Notes: generated by a model not told the origin, from the letters alone. Shown: positions 32,163 to 42,137, numbered from the stretch's first letter. The stretch: DNA of 64,000 nucleotides from Ectopseudomonas chengduensis (GCF_900102635.1 NZ_FMZQ01000018.1:21646-85645), one strand, 5' to 3'. Numbers and translations: made by a program.

Positions 32163-34523
32163 TTAGAAGGTTTGACCCAGGGAGAACTGGAATACCTGGG
32201 TATCGGCATCATCCGGCTTCTTGATCGGCATGGCCAGACTGAAACTCAGCGGGCCCAGTGCGGTGATCCAGGTCAGGCCGACACCCACGGAACTGGCCAT
32301 GCTGCTGAAGTCGATATTGCAGCTGTCGCTCAGCCTCTTCTGGCTGGAGCTGCAGTTGGTATCGAAGACGTTACCCACATCCCAGAACAACGCGGTACGC
32401 AGCGAGCGCTGATCCTTGACGAACGGCAGCGGGAAGAGCATCTCGACACCACCCTGCACCAGCACGTTACCACCGAACGGCAGCGGGTCCTGATCCGGGT
32501 CGCGCAAGGTGCCCGGTTTGGCACCGCTACTCGGCGTACTGCGTGGCCCAAGGCTGCTGTCTTCGAAACCACGTACTGAGTTGAAACCACCCGCGTAGTA
32601 GTGCTCGTAGAACGGCAGCTCAGCCGTGGAACCGTAGCTGTCGCCATAACCCAGCTGGGTATGGAAGCGCAGGGTGTAAGTGTCGCTGATCGGGGTGAAG
32701 ACCTGACCACGGTAGTCGAGCTTGTAGAACGACAGATCGCTACCTGGCAGCGTGGTTTCCAGCACCAGGCTCTGCGAATGACCACGGTTGGCCAGTACAC
32801 CACGGTTCAGGGTCGACTCGGACCAGCCGATGGAACCCTTGAAGTTCAGGTAGTTATCGCCCTCAGAGTCGATGAAATCAAAGATCTCGTCGACGGTATA
32901 ACGACCGGTATCGATGGTGTCCTGCTGCACGGTCAGACCGTAGGTCAGACGCGCGGTTTCGCTGATCGGGTAGCCAATGTTGACACCTGCACCCAGGCTG
33001 TCGACCGAGTAGCTGGATACGTCGACATCGAGCTCATCGTAGTCGGTGGTGCGGTAGAAGGCGTTGTAACCCAGGCTGACACCGTCGACGGTCCAGTAGG
33101 GGTCAACAAAGCCGAAGCTGTATCGGGTCTGGTATTCGCTACGGGTCAGGCCGATGCTGACGCGGTTACCGGTACCCAGGAAGTTGTTCTGGCTGATCGA
33201 GCCACCGAGGATCAGACCGGCGTTCTGGGCGAAACCGACGCTGGCGGTGATGGAGCCCGACGGCTGCTCTTCGACGCTGTAGTTGACGTCGATCTGGTCG
33301 TCGGTACCCGGTACCTGCGGGGTTTCGACGTTAACCTCCTTGAAGAAGCCCAGACGCTCCAGACGCACCTTGGACTGGTCGATCAGGTAGGTCGAGGCCC
33401 AGCCACCTTCCATCTGACGCATTTCACGACGCAGCACCTGGTCTTCGGACTTGGTGTTGCCGCGGAAGTTGATGCGGTTGACGTAGGCGCGCTTGCCCGG
33501 ATCGACGAAGAAGGTGATCGAGACGGTGTTGTCCTCGTCGTGAGCTTCCGGCACGCCGTTGACGTTGGCGAAGGTATAGCCTTCGTTACCCAGGCGGCGG
33601 GTGATCAGCTCACTGGTGGTGGTCATGATCTTGCGCGAGAAGACCTGCCCTTCCTTGACCAGCAGCAGTGCACGCACGTCTTCTTCCGGCACCTTGAGGT
33701 CACCGGACAGTTTCACGTCGCGAACGCTGTACTTCTCGCCTTCTTCGACGTTGACGGTGATGTAGACGTGCTTCTTGTCCGGGGTGATGGATACCTGGGT
33801 GGAGCTGATATCCATGTTGATGTAGCCGCGATCCAGGTAATAGGAGCGCAGGCGCTCGAGGTCACCGGACAGTTTCTCGCGGGCATACTTGTCGTCGTTC
33901 TTGAAGAAGGACAGCCAGTTGGTGGTCTTCAGCTCGAACAGATCGACCAGATCTTCATCGGAGAACACGGTGTTGCCGACCACGTTGATGTGGGAGATGG
34001 CGGCAACGGTGCCTTCGTTGATGGTGATTTTCAGCGCCACGCGGTTACGCGGCTGCGGAATGACTTCGGCTTCGATCTCGGCCGAATAGCGACCCTGAGC
34101 GACATACTGGCGCTGCAGCTCGTTACGCACGCCTTCGAGGGTGGCGCGCTGGAAGATTTCGCCCTCGGCCAGACCGGACTGGTTCAGGCCCTTGAGCAGG
34201 TCTTCTGTAGTGATGGCCTTGTTGCCTTCGATCTCGATACCGGAGATGGAGGGACGCTCGACCACGGTAACCACCAGCACGTCACCATCGCGACCGAGCT
34301 GGATATCCTGGAAGAAGCCGGTACGGAACAGGGAGCGGGTGGCATCGACCAGTTGGCGATCATCTACCTGCTCGCCCACGTTGAGCGGCAGCGCGCCGAA
34401 TACGCTGCCTGCGGAAACCCGCTGCAGGCCATTGACGCGTATATCGGAGATGGTGAAGGACTCGGCGTGAACTTCGGCGATCATCAATGCGGACAGTACC
34501 GCAGGTAGCAGCAGACGTTTCAT
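32163..34523 (-). CDS. bamA: Outer membrane protein assembly factor BamA
   Basis: BamA is the central pore of the BAM machine that folds beta-barrel proteins. The ATG at 34523 gives MKRLLLPAVLSALMIAEVHA, a signal peptide, followed by five POTRA domains (about residues 22-420) and a C-terminal 16-strand barrel. The barrel has the conserved VRGFEDSSLGPR and ends in a Phe (QFSLGQTF). Length 786 is usual. Between rseP and skp as in most gamma-proteobacteria. Confidence 0.98.
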   Translation of the reverse strand: MKRLLLPAVLSALMIAEVHAESFTISDIRVNGLQRVSAGSVFGALPLNVGEQVDDRQLVDATRSLFRTGFFQDIQLGRDGDVLVVTVVERPSISGIEIEGNKAITTEDLLKGLNQSGLAEGEIFQRATLEGVRNELQRQYVAQGRYSAEIEAEVIPQPRNRVALKITINEGTVAAISHINVVGNTVFSDEDLVDLFELKTTNWLSFFKNDDKYAREKLSGDLERLRSYYLDRGYINMDISSTQVSITPDKKHVYITVNVEEGEKYSVRDVKLSGDLKVPEEDVRALLLVKEGQVFSRKIMTTTSELITRRLGNEGYTFANVNGVPEAHDEDNTVSITFFVDPGKRAYVNRINFRGNTKSEDQVLRREMRQMEGGWASTYLIDQSKVRLERLGFFKEVNVETPQVPGTDDQIDVNYSVEEQPSGSITASVGFAQNAGLILGGSISQNNFLGTGNRVSIGLTRSEYQTRYSFGFVDPYWTVDGVSLGYNAFYRTTDYDELDVDVSSYSVDSLGAGVNIGYPISETARLTYGLTVQQDTIDTGRYTVDEIFDFIDSEGDNYLNFKGSIGWSESTLNRGVLANRGHSQSLVLETTLPGSDLSFYKLDYRGQVFTPISDTYTLRFHTQLGYGDSYGSTAELPFYEHYYAGGFNSVRGFEDSSLGPRSTPSSGAKPGTLRDPDQDPLPFGGNVLVQGGVEMLFPLPFVKDQRSLRTALFWDVGNVFDTNCSSSQKRLSDSCNIDFSSMASSVGVGLTWITALGPLSFSLAMPIKKPDDADTQVFQFSLGQTF

Positions 34524-34608
34524 GAAGTCCTTTCTTATTCCAACTGACGATAAAAACTGCCGCTTAAGCGACACTTCTTTTAAATCTCAAGAACGTATTC
34601 AGCAATGC

Positions 34609-35961
34609 TTACAGGCGGCTGAGGTCGTTGACCAGGGCAAGCAACATGACCCCGATGACCAGACTGATGCCGATCTGCATCCCCCAACCCTGAACCCGCT
34701 CAGACAAGGGGCGACCACGCACCCACTCGACCAGGTAAAACAGCAGATGCCCACCATCCAGTACGGGAATGGGCAGCAGATTGAGAACCCCCAAGCTAAT
34801 ACTCAGATATGCAAGGAATTTCAGGAAATCCCCCAGCCCTGACTCAGCTGAAGCGCCCGCCACTTTAGCAATGGTTATCGGCCCACTCAAGTTTTTTACC
34901 GAGAGCTCACCGAACAGCATTTTCTTCAGTGAATCGAGGGTCAGCAGGCTCATGGACCAGGTTTGACGCATGCCTTCGACAACGCCATCGAGCGGACCGT
35001 AGCGCACCTCGCGGAGCATCTCCGGCGGCCATTCGACGCCCTGCACACCGGCGCCCAGGTAGCCGCTGCGGGCCTCTCCTTCACCGCGCGACGCCAGGGT
35101 CAGCTGCACATCCTGCGCTTGCCCGGCGCGTTCGAAGCGCAGCGTGACCGCCTCGCCCGGCAATGCCCGGACGCGATCGACCAGATCCTGCCAGTCGGCC
35201 AGGGGCTCGCCATCGAGCGCCAGCAACCTGTCCCCTGCCTGCAGCCCTGCGGCGTGGGCAGGCCCCTTGGAATCAACTTCAGCCAGAACCGGCTCCAGCA
35301 CCGGACGCCATGGACGAATGCCCAGCGAACCAATCGGGTCCGGCTCGTCGACGCCACGCAGCCAGTTGTCCAACTGCACCTGTTTTGGCGTTTCAACGGT
35401 GGAGCCAGGCTCCAGCACGCGCAGATCGAGCGTACCGCTCTCGCCCAGACGCCTTACCAGCTGCAGATTGACCGCCGCCCAACCACTGGTAGCCTCGCCG
35501 TTGACCGCAACGATCTCCTGCCCCGCACGCAATCCGGCCACTTGCGCCAGACTGTCCGGCTGCACCGCGCCGATAACCGGGCGCACCTGCTGACTGCCGA
35601 GCATGGCGACGAACCAGAAGAACAGCAGCGCCAGCAAGAAATTGGCCAGCGGGCCCGCAGCCACGATGGCGATGCGCTGGCGCACGCTCTTGCGATTGAA
35701 GGACTGCTCGACGAGCTCGGGGGGCACATCGCCCTCGCGCTCATCGAGCATCTTGACGTAGCCACCCAGAGGAATGGCTGCAACCACGAATTCGGTGCCC
35801 TGGCGGTCATGCCAGCGCAGCAGCGGTGTGCCGAAGCCAACGGAGAAGCGCAGCACCTTGACGCCGCAGCGCCGGGCCACCCAGAAGTGCCCGTACTCGT
35901 GAAAGGTCACCAGGACACCCAGTGCGATCAGGGTGCCAACCAGCATGTACAACCCACTCAT
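34609..35961 (-). CDS. rseP: Site-2 protease RseP
   Basis: The inner-membrane zinc metalloprotease that cuts the anti-sigma factor in the envelope-stress (AlgU/sigma-E) cascade; called MucP in P. aeruginosa. The 450-residue protein has the HExxH motif in VTFHEYGHFWVARRCGVK, two periplasmic PDZ domains (about 115-310, the second with GPAHAAGLQAGDRLLALDGE) and the second metal motif PIPVLDGGHLLFYLVE. It precedes bamA, whose clients generate the inducing signal. Confidence 0.96.
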   Translation of the reverse strand: MSGLYMLVGTLIALGVLVTFHEYGHFWVARRCGVKVLRFSVGFGTPLLRWHDRQGTEFVVAAIPLGGYVKMLDEREGDVPPELVEQSFNRKSVRQRIAIVAAGPLANFLLALLFFWFVAMLGSQQVRPVIGAVQPDSLAQVAGLRAGQEIVAVNGEATSGWAAVNLQLVRRLGESGTLDLRVLEPGSTVETPKQVQLDNWLRGVDEPDPIGSLGIRPWRPVLEPVLAEVDSKGPAHAAGLQAGDRLLALDGEPLADWQDLVDRVRALPGEAVTLRFERAGQAQDVQLTLASRGEGEARSGYLGAGVQGVEWPPEMLREVRYGPLDGVVEGMRQTWSMSLLTLDSLKKMLFGELSVKNLSGPITIAKVAGASAESGLGDFLKFLAYLSISLGVLNLLPIPVLDGGHLLFYLVEWVRGRPLSERVQGWGMQIGISLVIGVMLLALVNDLSRL

Positions 35962-36024
35962 TTCACTTCTCCAGCTCTACGAGCCGCTCAAGTTCCAGCA
36001 CACACCAGACCAATACGGGCGCCA

Positions 36025-37209
36025 TCAACGGCCAGCGAGCCACTGCCCAGCCAGCTCACGCGCACGGGCATCGGCCGCGAATACCGCGTCGAGCGCTTCG
36101 ACAGCCTGCACCGGCTGGGCGTTCAACACGGACTCAATCATACGCGCGATATCAACGAAACGGATGCGCCGCTGCAGGAAAGCCTCGACCGCGACTTCAT
36201 TGGCGGCGTTGAGCATCGCCGGTGCACTGCCACCAGCCTGCGCCGCCTCCCGCGCCAGACGCAGACAGGGAAAACGCTGCTCGTCGGGGCGTTCGAAATC
36301 CAGGCGACCGACGGCAAACAGATCCAGAGGCGATACGCCCGAGTCGATACGCTCCGGCCAGGCCAACGCATGAGCGATGGGCGTGCGCATATCCGGATTA
36401 CCCAGCTGCGCCAGCACCGAACCGTCGATGTAATCGACCAGCGAATGAATCACGCTCTGTCGATGGATGACCACTTCGATCTGCTCCGGGCGGGCATCGA
36501 ACAACCAGCAGGCCTCGATCGACTCGAGCCCCTTGTTCATCATGCTGGCCGAGTCTACGGAAATCTTGCGCCCCATCGACCAGTTCGGATGAGCACAGGC
36601 CTGCTCCGGCGTGACGCATTCCAGGTCGGCCAACGGTGTTTCGCGAAAAGGCCCGCCAGAAGCCGTCAGCAGTACGCGACGCACACCGACGGTCTGCAGC
36701 CCCCGCGAATAGTCACCGGGCAGACACTGGAAAATGGCGTTGTGCTCGCTGTCGATAGGCAACAGCACCGCCCCGCTCTGCTTGACCGCCTGCATGAACA
36801 AGGCACCGGACATTACCAGCGCCTCCTTGTTCGCCAGCAACACCTTCTTGCCAGCCTGCACGGCCGCCAAGGTCGGCTTGAGGCCCGCTGCGCCAACAAT
36901 GGCCGCCATTACGCAATCGACGGCGGCGTCGGCAGAGACGGCGCACAGACCTGCTTCGCCGACCAGCACCTCGGTCGCCAGCCCGGCGGCGCGCAGATTG
37001 TTCTGCAGCTCGAGCGCTGAAGCGTCATCAGGCACCACGGCGTAGCGCGGCCGATGCTGCACGCACAGCACCTGCAACTCTGCCAGGCGCGAAAAGCCCG
37101 TCAGCGCGAAGACGCTGTAGCGCTCAGGGTGACGCGCGATCACATCCAGCGTACTGAGCCCGATGGAACCGGTCGCCCCCAGCACGGTGACCTGCTGCAC
37201 TGTGCTCAC
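36025..37209 (-). CDS. dxr: 1-deoxy-D-xylulose 5-phosphate reductoisomerase
   Basis: Dxr (IspC) makes MEP from DXP, the first committed step of the isoprenoid pathway served also by ispD and ispF in this window. The GTG at 37209 gives STVQQVTVLGATGSIGLSTL with the NADPH-binding GATGSIG, followed by LLPIDSEHNAIFQCL and ASGGPFRETPL, for 394 residues. GTGA overlaps the cdsA stop. The frame is open further upstream inside cdsA without family character. Confidence 0.96.
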   Translation of the reverse strand: MSTVQQVTVLGATGSIGLSTLDVIARHPERYSVFALTGFSRLAELQVLCVQHRPRYAVVPDDASALELQNNLRAAGLATEVLVGEAGLCAVSADAAVDCVMAAIVGAAGLKPTLAAVQAGKKVLLANKEALVMSGALFMQAVKQSGAVLLPIDSEHNAIFQCLPGDYSRGLQTVGVRRVLLTASGGPFRETPLADLECVTPEQACAHPNWSMGRKISVDSASMMNKGLESIEACWLFDARPEQIEVVIHRQSVIHSLVDYIDGSVLAQLGNPDMRTPIAHALAWPERIDSGVSPLDLFAVGRLDFERPDEQRFPCLRLAREAAQAGGSAPAMLNAANEVAVEAFLQRRIRFVDIARMIESVLNAQPVQAVEALDAVFAADARARELAGQWLAGR

Positions 37210-38021
37210 AGCGCGCCCCAACCAGCGAGCCAGAGCAGTGCAGCGAACAGCGGGATGGCTGCGGTCAGACTGTCGATGCGATCCAGCACTCCGCCATGCC
37301 CCGGCAGCAGATTGCTGCTGTCCTTGATCCCGGACTGACGTTTGAACATGCTTTCGGTCAGGTCGCCAACCACGGAAATCAGTACCACCACAGCGGCACC
37401 CGCCAGCGCCAGCAGCAGCCCACCAGCGGACCAGCCTTGCTGCAGCCCGACCAGCAGGGTGATCAGCAGGCTGGCTGCAAGACCGCCGTAAAGCCCTTCC
37501 CAACTCTTGCCCGGGCTGACCTTGGGCGCCAGCTTGCGCTTACCAAAGGTCTTGCCGGAAAAATAGGCGCCGATATCCGCCCCCCAGACCAGCACCATCA
37601 CCGCGATGATCAGCGCATTGGCCTGCGGCCACTGCTTGAGCAGGATCAGCCCTTGCCAGGCCGGCAGCAGAATCAGCAACCCAATCAGCAAACGCCCCGG
37701 CACACCGCCCCAGAGACGACTGCTATCGGGATAGGTCATTACCAGAAAGGTCGCGACCAACCACCACAGCACAGCCACCACCAGCAGCAGCGGGGCAACG
37801 ACCGGCACCATGTACAGCAAGCCGAGTAACACGGCCACTGCAGCCGCATAGGCCACACGCAGCGGCTGCGCCTCGAACCCTGCCAGACGGGCCCATTCCC
37901 AGGCCCCCAGCGTGACCACCGCACCGATGAACAGGGCAAAGGCACCGCCATCGAGCAGAAAAAAACCGCCCAGGGCGATGGGCAACAGCACCAGCGCCGT
38001 GATGATTCGTTGTTTGAGCAT
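37206..38021 (-). CDS. cdsA: Phosphatidate cytidylyltransferase
   Basis: CdsA makes CDP-diacylglycerol, the precursor of all phospholipids. The 271-residue inner-membrane protein has about seven hydrophobic segments and the C-terminal signature SVVGDLTESMFKRQSGIKDS, with LPGHGGVLDRIDSL. It abuts uppS upstream and overlaps dxr downstream by 4 bases. Confidence 0.97.
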   Translation of the reverse strand: MLKQRIITALVLLPIALGGFFLLDGGAFALFIGAVVTLGAWEWARLAGFEAQPLRVAYAAAVAVLLGLLYMVPVVAPLLLVVAVLWWLVATFLVMTYPDSSRLWGGVPGRLLIGLLILLPAWQGLILLKQWPQANALIIAVMVLVWGADIGAYFSGKTFGKRKLAPKVSPGKSWEGLYGGLAASLLITLLVGLQQGWSAGGLLLALAGAAVVVLISVVGDLTESMFKRQSGIKDSSNLLPGHGGVLDRIDSLTAAIPLFAALLWLAGWGAL

Positions 38022-38767
38022 TAGGAGCGCGCCTCAGCTTCCACCTGCTCGCTGGTCTTGCCGAAGCGACGCTGGCGGGTAGCGAAATCGGCCAGCGCCT
38101 TGCGCATGGCCTCGTGCTTGAAGTCCGGCCAATAGAGGTCGGAGAAGTACAGTTCGCTGTAAGCCAACTGCCACAGGAGGAAGTTACTGATGCGGCGCTC
38201 GCCACCCGTACGGATGCACAGGTCGGGTAAAGGCAGGTCACCGGTAGCCAGACAACCCTGAAGCAATTGCGGGGTAATGTCTTCGGGCTGCAAATGACCT
38301 GCTTGCACCTCACGCGCCAGACGCTGAGCGGCCTGGGCGATATCCCACTGACCACCGTAGTTGGCCGCGATCTGCAAGGTGAAACGCCGGTTGCCGGCAG
38401 TCAGTTGCTCGGCTTCGCGCATGGCTGCCTGCAACTCGGGATGAAAACGCGAGCGATCACCGATGATGCGCAGGCTGATGTCGTTATCCAGCAGACGCTT
38501 GGCCTCACGACGCAGCGCCCCCAGGAACAACTCCATCAGCGCACCGACCTCTTCGGCCGGACGCTGCCAGTTCTCGCTGGAAAAGGCGAACAGGGTGAGA
38601 ACCTCGACGCCCGACTCGGCACAGACCTCGATCACCGCGCGAACCGCATCGACCCCGGCCTTGTGCCCAGCCACACCTGGCAACAGGCGCTTCTTCGCCC
38701 AACGGTTGTTGCCATCCATGATGATGGCGACATGCCGCGGCACCGCCCCCTGCTTGTTTTTGTCCAT
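38021..38767 (-). CDS. uppS: Undecaprenyl diphosphate synthase
   Basis: UppS builds the C55 carrier lipid for peptidoglycan and O-antigen. The 248-residue cis-prenyltransferase has the catalytic VAIIMDGNNRWAKKR, GHKAGVDAVRAVIEV, FAFSSENWQRP and the C-terminal PDLCIRTGGERRISNFLLWQ. Confidence 0.97.
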   Translation of the reverse strand: MDKNKQGAVPRHVAIIMDGNNRWAKKRLLPGVAGHKAGVDAVRAVIEVCAESGVEVLTLFAFSSENWQRPAEEVGALMELFLGALRREAKRLLDNDISLRIIGDRSRFHPELQAAMREAEQLTAGNRRFTLQIAANYGGQWDIAQAAQRLAREVQAGHLQPEDITPQLLQGCLATGDLPLPDLCIRTGGERRISNFLLWQLAYSELYFSDLYWPDFKHEAMRKALADFATRQRRFGKTSEQVEAEARS

Positions 38768-38784
38768 TTATGGGCGCCCAGCCG

Positions 38785-39342
38785 TCAGACGGCCATCAGG
38801 TCCGCTTCTTTGACCTCGAGCGCCTTGTCGACATCACCGATGAACTTGTCAGTGATCTTCTGCAGCTCGTCAGCGGCGCGACGCTCTTCGTCCTCGCTGA
38901 TTTCCTTGGCCTTGGACAGCTTCTTCAGCTCGGCCAGGGCATCACGACGCACGTTGCGCACGGCGACCTTGGCATCTTCGGCAACGCCACGCGCCTGCTT
39001 GGTATAGCCCTTGCGGGTTTCCTCGGTCAGCGCCGGCATCGGCACACGGATGGTGGTACCAGCGCTGCTCGGGTTCAGGCCCAGGTCGGAGGTCATGATG
39101 GCCTTCTCGATGGCAGCACTGAGGGTCTTGTCATGCGCGACGATCTTCAGGGTGCGCGCGTCCTCGACGGAGATCGCAGCAACCTGGTTCAGCGGCATGT
39201 CGCTACCCCAGGCCGGCACCTTGACGCTGTCGAGAATGCTCGGATGGGCACGACCGGTTCGAATGGAGGCCAGGTTACGACCCAGCGATTCCAGGGACTT
39301 GCTCATGCGCTCCTGAGCGTCTTTCTTGATGTCGTTGATCAT
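38785..39342 (-). CDS. frr: Ribosome recycling factor
   Basis: Frr splits post-termination ribosomes together with EF-G. The 185-residue protein has RTGRAHPSILDSVKV, the hinge region PALTEETRKGYTKQARGVAE and VRNVRRDALAELKKL. Its start overlaps the pyrH stop by 4 bases. Confidence 0.98.
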   Translation of the reverse strand: MINDIKKDAQERMSKSLESLGRNLASIRTGRAHPSILDSVKVPAWGSDMPLNQVAAISVEDARTLKIVAHDKTLSAAIEKAIMTSDLGLNPSSAGTTIRVPMPALTEETRKGYTKQARGVAEDAKVAVRNVRRDALAELKKLSKAKEISEDEERRAADELQKITDKFIGDVDKALEVKEADLMAV

Positions 39343-40082
39343 TGTGCATCCTCCTCGATCAGAGTTCCTTCGGCGCCACCCACTACAACGTTCAGCAGTG
39401 CGCCGGGCTTGTTCATGTTGAAAACCCGCAGCGGCATGTTGTGATCACGGCACAGGCAGATGGCGGTCAGATCCATCACGCCCAGCTTGCGATCGAGCAC
39501 CTCGTCATAGGTCAGGCGCTCGAACTTCTCGGCATGCGGGTCTTTGAACGGGTCGGCAGTGTACACGCCATCGACCTTGGTCGCCTTCAGTACCACGTCC
39601 GCATCGATTTCGATGGCGCGCAGGCAGGCAGCCGAATCGGTGGTAAAGAAGGGGTTGCCGGTGCCAGCAGCGAAAATCACCACCTCACCGGTCTTCAGGT
39701 GGCGCATGGCCTTGCGGCGGTCATAGTGATCGGTCACGCCGACCATGGAAATCGCCGACATGACGATGGCCGGGATATTCGAGCGCTCCAGCGCATCACG
39801 CATGGCCAGGGCGTTCATCACAGTGGCCAGCATGCCCATGTGGTCGCCAGTGACGCGATCCATGCCAGCAGCGGACAGCGCCGCGCCACGGAACAGGTTG
39901 CCACCACCGATCACCAGGCCGACCTGCACACCGATACCGACCAGTTGGCCGACTTCCAGCGCCATGCGATCGAGCACCTTGGGATCGATGCCGAAATCTT
40001 CCGAGCCCATCAGGGCCTCGCCGCTAAGTTTGAGCAGAATGCGTTTGTAGCGAGGTTGGCGACCAGTTGTCTGCTGAGCCAT
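39339..40082 (-). CDS. pyrH: UMP kinase
   Basis: PyrH phosphorylates UMP to UDP. The ATG at 40082 gives MAQQTTGRQPRYKRILLKLS and a 247-residue amino-acid-kinase-fold protein with LLKLSGEALMG, VIGGGNLFRG and GTGNPFFTTDSAACLRAIEI. Upstream of frr in the universal tsf–pyrH–frr order. Confidence 0.98.
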   Translation of the reverse strand: MAQQTTGRQPRYKRILLKLSGEALMGSEDFGIDPKVLDRMALEVGQLVGIGVQVGLVIGGGNLFRGAALSAAGMDRVTGDHMGMLATVMNALAMRDALERSNIPAIVMSAISMVGVTDHYDRRKAMRHLKTGEVVIFAAGTGNPFFTTDSAACLRAIEIDADVVLKATKVDGVYTADPFKDPHAEKFERLTYDEVLDRKLGVMDLTAICLCRDHNMPLRVFNMNKPGALLNVVVGGAEGTLIEEDAQ

Positions 40083-40143
40083 TGCAAGTCTCTCCTGCGG
40101 CGATATGAAATTCTTGAGCAACGCGCTCGGGCGCTGCAATTAT

Positions 40144-40164
40144 CCGGCACTTCGAACGTGCCGG
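40144..40164 (-). other. Perfect hairpin in the tsf–pyrH space
   Basis: CCGGCAC-TTCGAAC-GTGCCGG is a perfect 7-bp stem without a T run, about 60 bases upstream of pyrH. It may be an mRNA processing or leader structure. Confidence 0.45.
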
Positions 40165-40213
40165 CGACCTCAGGTTGCAAGGCCGTTAGTACATTTGTTG
40201 CCCCTTATTCGGC

Positions 40214-40246
40214 AAAGAGGCTGCACGCGCAAGCGGGCAGCCTCTC
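40214..40246 (-). terminator. Hairpin after tsf
   Basis: AGAGGCTGC / GCAGCCTCT with a G/C-rich loop, then TTTGCCG on the minus strand, begins 25 bases after the tsf stop. The T tract is short, so termination may be partial. Confidence 0.55.
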
Positions 40247-40270
40247 TGGGACAACTGGCCGAACCGCCGA

Positions 40271-41134
40271 TTACTGCTTGCTGGCAGCAACCTGAGCGGC
40301 AACTTCGGCAGCGAAGTCGGTCTCGGCCTTCTCGATACCCTCGCCCACTTCGTAACGAACGAAGGAAACGATTTCGGCACCGGCTTTCTTCACCAGGTCA
40401 CCGACCTTGACTTCCGGATCCATGATGAAGGCTTGCTCGACCAGGCTGGCTTCGGCCAGGAACTTGGTGATACGGCCTTTGATCATGTTCTCGACGATGT
40501 TTTCCGGCTTGCCAGCAATCTTCTCGGCGTTCAGCTGCAGGAAGATTTCCTTTTCCTTGGCAACCAGCTCTTCGGAGACCTGGTCCGGCGAAACAACGGC
40601 CGGGTTGGAGGCAGCAACGTGCATGGCAACGTGCTTGGCCAGCTCGTCGTTGCCGCCTTTCAGGACAACCAGAACACCAATGCGGTGGCCGTGCAGGTAG
40701 GCACCAACGGTTTCGCCAGAAACAGCGGTCAGGCGACGGATGTTGACGTTCTCGCCGCACTTGGCAACCAGGGCTTCACGAGCGGATTCGCGCGAGGCGA
40801 TCAGCGGAGCGGCTTCGGTCAGGTTCTTCTCGAAGGCTTCGTCGATGCTTTCTTTGACGAAGGCTTTGAAGTCGTCCTGCAGAGCCAGGAAGTCGGTCTG
40901 CGAGTTGACTTCGATGATCAGGCCACGACCGCCTTCGACACGAACAGCGATGGAGCCTTCAGCGGCAATGTTGCCAGCCTTCTTGGCAGCCTTGATGGCG
41001 CCGGAAGCACGCATGTCATCAATAGCTTTCTCGATGTCGCCAGCAGCGGCAACCAGGGCCTTCTTGCACTCCATCATGCCTTGGCCAGTACGCTCGCGCA
41101 GTTCTTTAACCAGGGCTGCAGTAATTTCTGCCAT
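40271..41134 (-). CDS. tsf: Elongation factor Ts
   Basis: The guanine-nucleotide exchange factor of EF-Tu, 287 residues. It has the N-terminal UBA-like domain AALVKELRERTGQGMMECKK, the core motif VEGGRGLIIEVNSQTDFLA and the C-terminal module ending VRYEVGEGIEKAETDFAAEV. Follows rpsB. Confidence 0.98.
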   Translation of the reverse strand: MAEITAALVKELRERTGQGMMECKKALVAAAGDIEKAIDDMRASGAIKAAKKAGNIAAEGSIAVRVEGGRGLIIEVNSQTDFLALQDDFKAFVKESIDEAFEKNLTEAAPLIASRESAREALVAKCGENVNIRRLTAVSGETVGAYLHGHRIGVLVVLKGGNDELAKHVAMHVAASNPAVVSPDQVSEELVAKEKEIFLQLNAEKIAGKPENIVENMIKGRITKFLAEASLVEQAFIMDPEVKVGDLVKKAGAEIVSFVRYEVGEGIEKAETDFAAEVAAQVAASKQ

Positions 41135-41202
41135 CTTGAAAATCCTCTCGGTAGGTCTTCAACCATTCACCCGCGTGGCGGGCGATCAAATCTGTGAGTG
41201 GC

Positions 41203-41226
41203 AAAAAGGGGGCTTAGCCCCCTTCT
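41203..41226 (-). terminator. Attenuator-type hairpin between rpsB and tsf
   Basis: AAGGGGG-CTAAG-CCCCCTT followed by TTTGCC on the minus strand lies between rpsB and tsf. Full terminator form inside a two-gene operon suggests partial termination that sets the S2 to EF-Ts ratio, as described for rpsB–tsf operons. Confidence 0.75.
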
Positions 41227-41263
41227 TGCACAGCGCGTAACGCTAGATGCTTTGCGTTACCGC

Positions 41264-42007
41264 TTAGCCTTCGGCGCTCTCGGCAGCCGCGGCTTCTTCG
41301 ACGAACTCTTCAGTGCCGCCGCCAGCATTGCTGCGACCACGGATCACGGCGTCGGCCATGGCACCCATGTACAGCTGGATGGCGCGGATGGCGTCGTCGT
41401 TACCCGGGATGATGTAGTCAACGCCTTCCGGGCTGCTGTTGGTATCGACGATGCCGATAACCGGGATGCCCAGCTTGTTGGCTTCGGTGATAGCAATGCG
41501 CTCGTGGTCAACGTCGATCACGAACAGAGCGTCCGGCAGACCGCCCATGTCCTTGATACCACCCAGGCTGCGATCCAGTTTTTCCAGATCACGGGTACGC
41601 ATCAGGGCTTCTTTCTTGGTCAGTTTGGCGAAAGTACCGTCCTGGGACTGAACTTCCAGCTCACGCAGACGCTTGATCGAGGCGCGGATGGTTTTGTAGT
41701 TGGTCAGCATGCCGCCCAACCAGCGGTGATCGACGAACGGCGAGCCACAACGAGCAGCTTCTTCGCGAACGATCTTGCCAGCGGAACGCTTGGTGCCGAC
41801 GAACAGGATCTTGTTCTTGCCAGCAGCCAGCTTCTCAACGAAAGCCTGAGCTTCGTTGAACATCGGCAGGGTTTTTTCGAGGTTGATGATGTGGATCTTG
41901 TTACGCGCGCCGAAAATGTACTTACCCATTTTCGGGTTCCAGTAACGGGTCTGGTGGCCGAAGTGCACACCGGCCTTCAGCATATCGCGCATGTTGACTT
42001 GGGACAT
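41264..42007 (-). CDS. rpsB: 30S ribosomal protein S2
   Basis: The 247-residue S2 protein has MSQVNMRDMLKAGVHFGHQT, WNPKMGKYIFGARNKIHIIN and the conserved DHRWLGGMLTNYKTI and PGNDDAIRAIQLYMGAMADA. It begins the tsf operon and is divergent from map. An AAGGA lies 7 bases before the ATG. Confidence 0.98.
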   Translation of the reverse strand: MSQVNMRDMLKAGVHFGHQTRYWNPKMGKYIFGARNKIHIINLEKTLPMFNEAQAFVEKLAAGKNKILFVGTKRSAGKIVREEAARCGSPFVDHRWLGGMLTNYKTIRASIKRLRELEVQSQDGTFAKLTKKEALMRTRDLEKLDRSLGGIKDMGGLPDALFVIDVDHERIAITEANKLGIPVIGIVDTNSSPEGVDYIIPGNDDAIRAIQLYMGAMADAVIRGRSNAGGGTEEFVEEAAAAESAEG

Positions 42008-42137
42008 GATAATTCCTTGATAAGTCGGGTTAGGCCTCCACGCATCCCAGCTTCCAACCCTCGAACTTGTCGAAAGGCACCCAGGAAACCGTGTCGATAC
42101 GTGTGTGGGTTTGAGCTTTCGGGCTTAGTGCCCGTAA

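Noticed and set aside
32601..34508. 635-residue open frame antisense to bamA
   Set aside because: Shadow frame; bamA is complete on the other strand.
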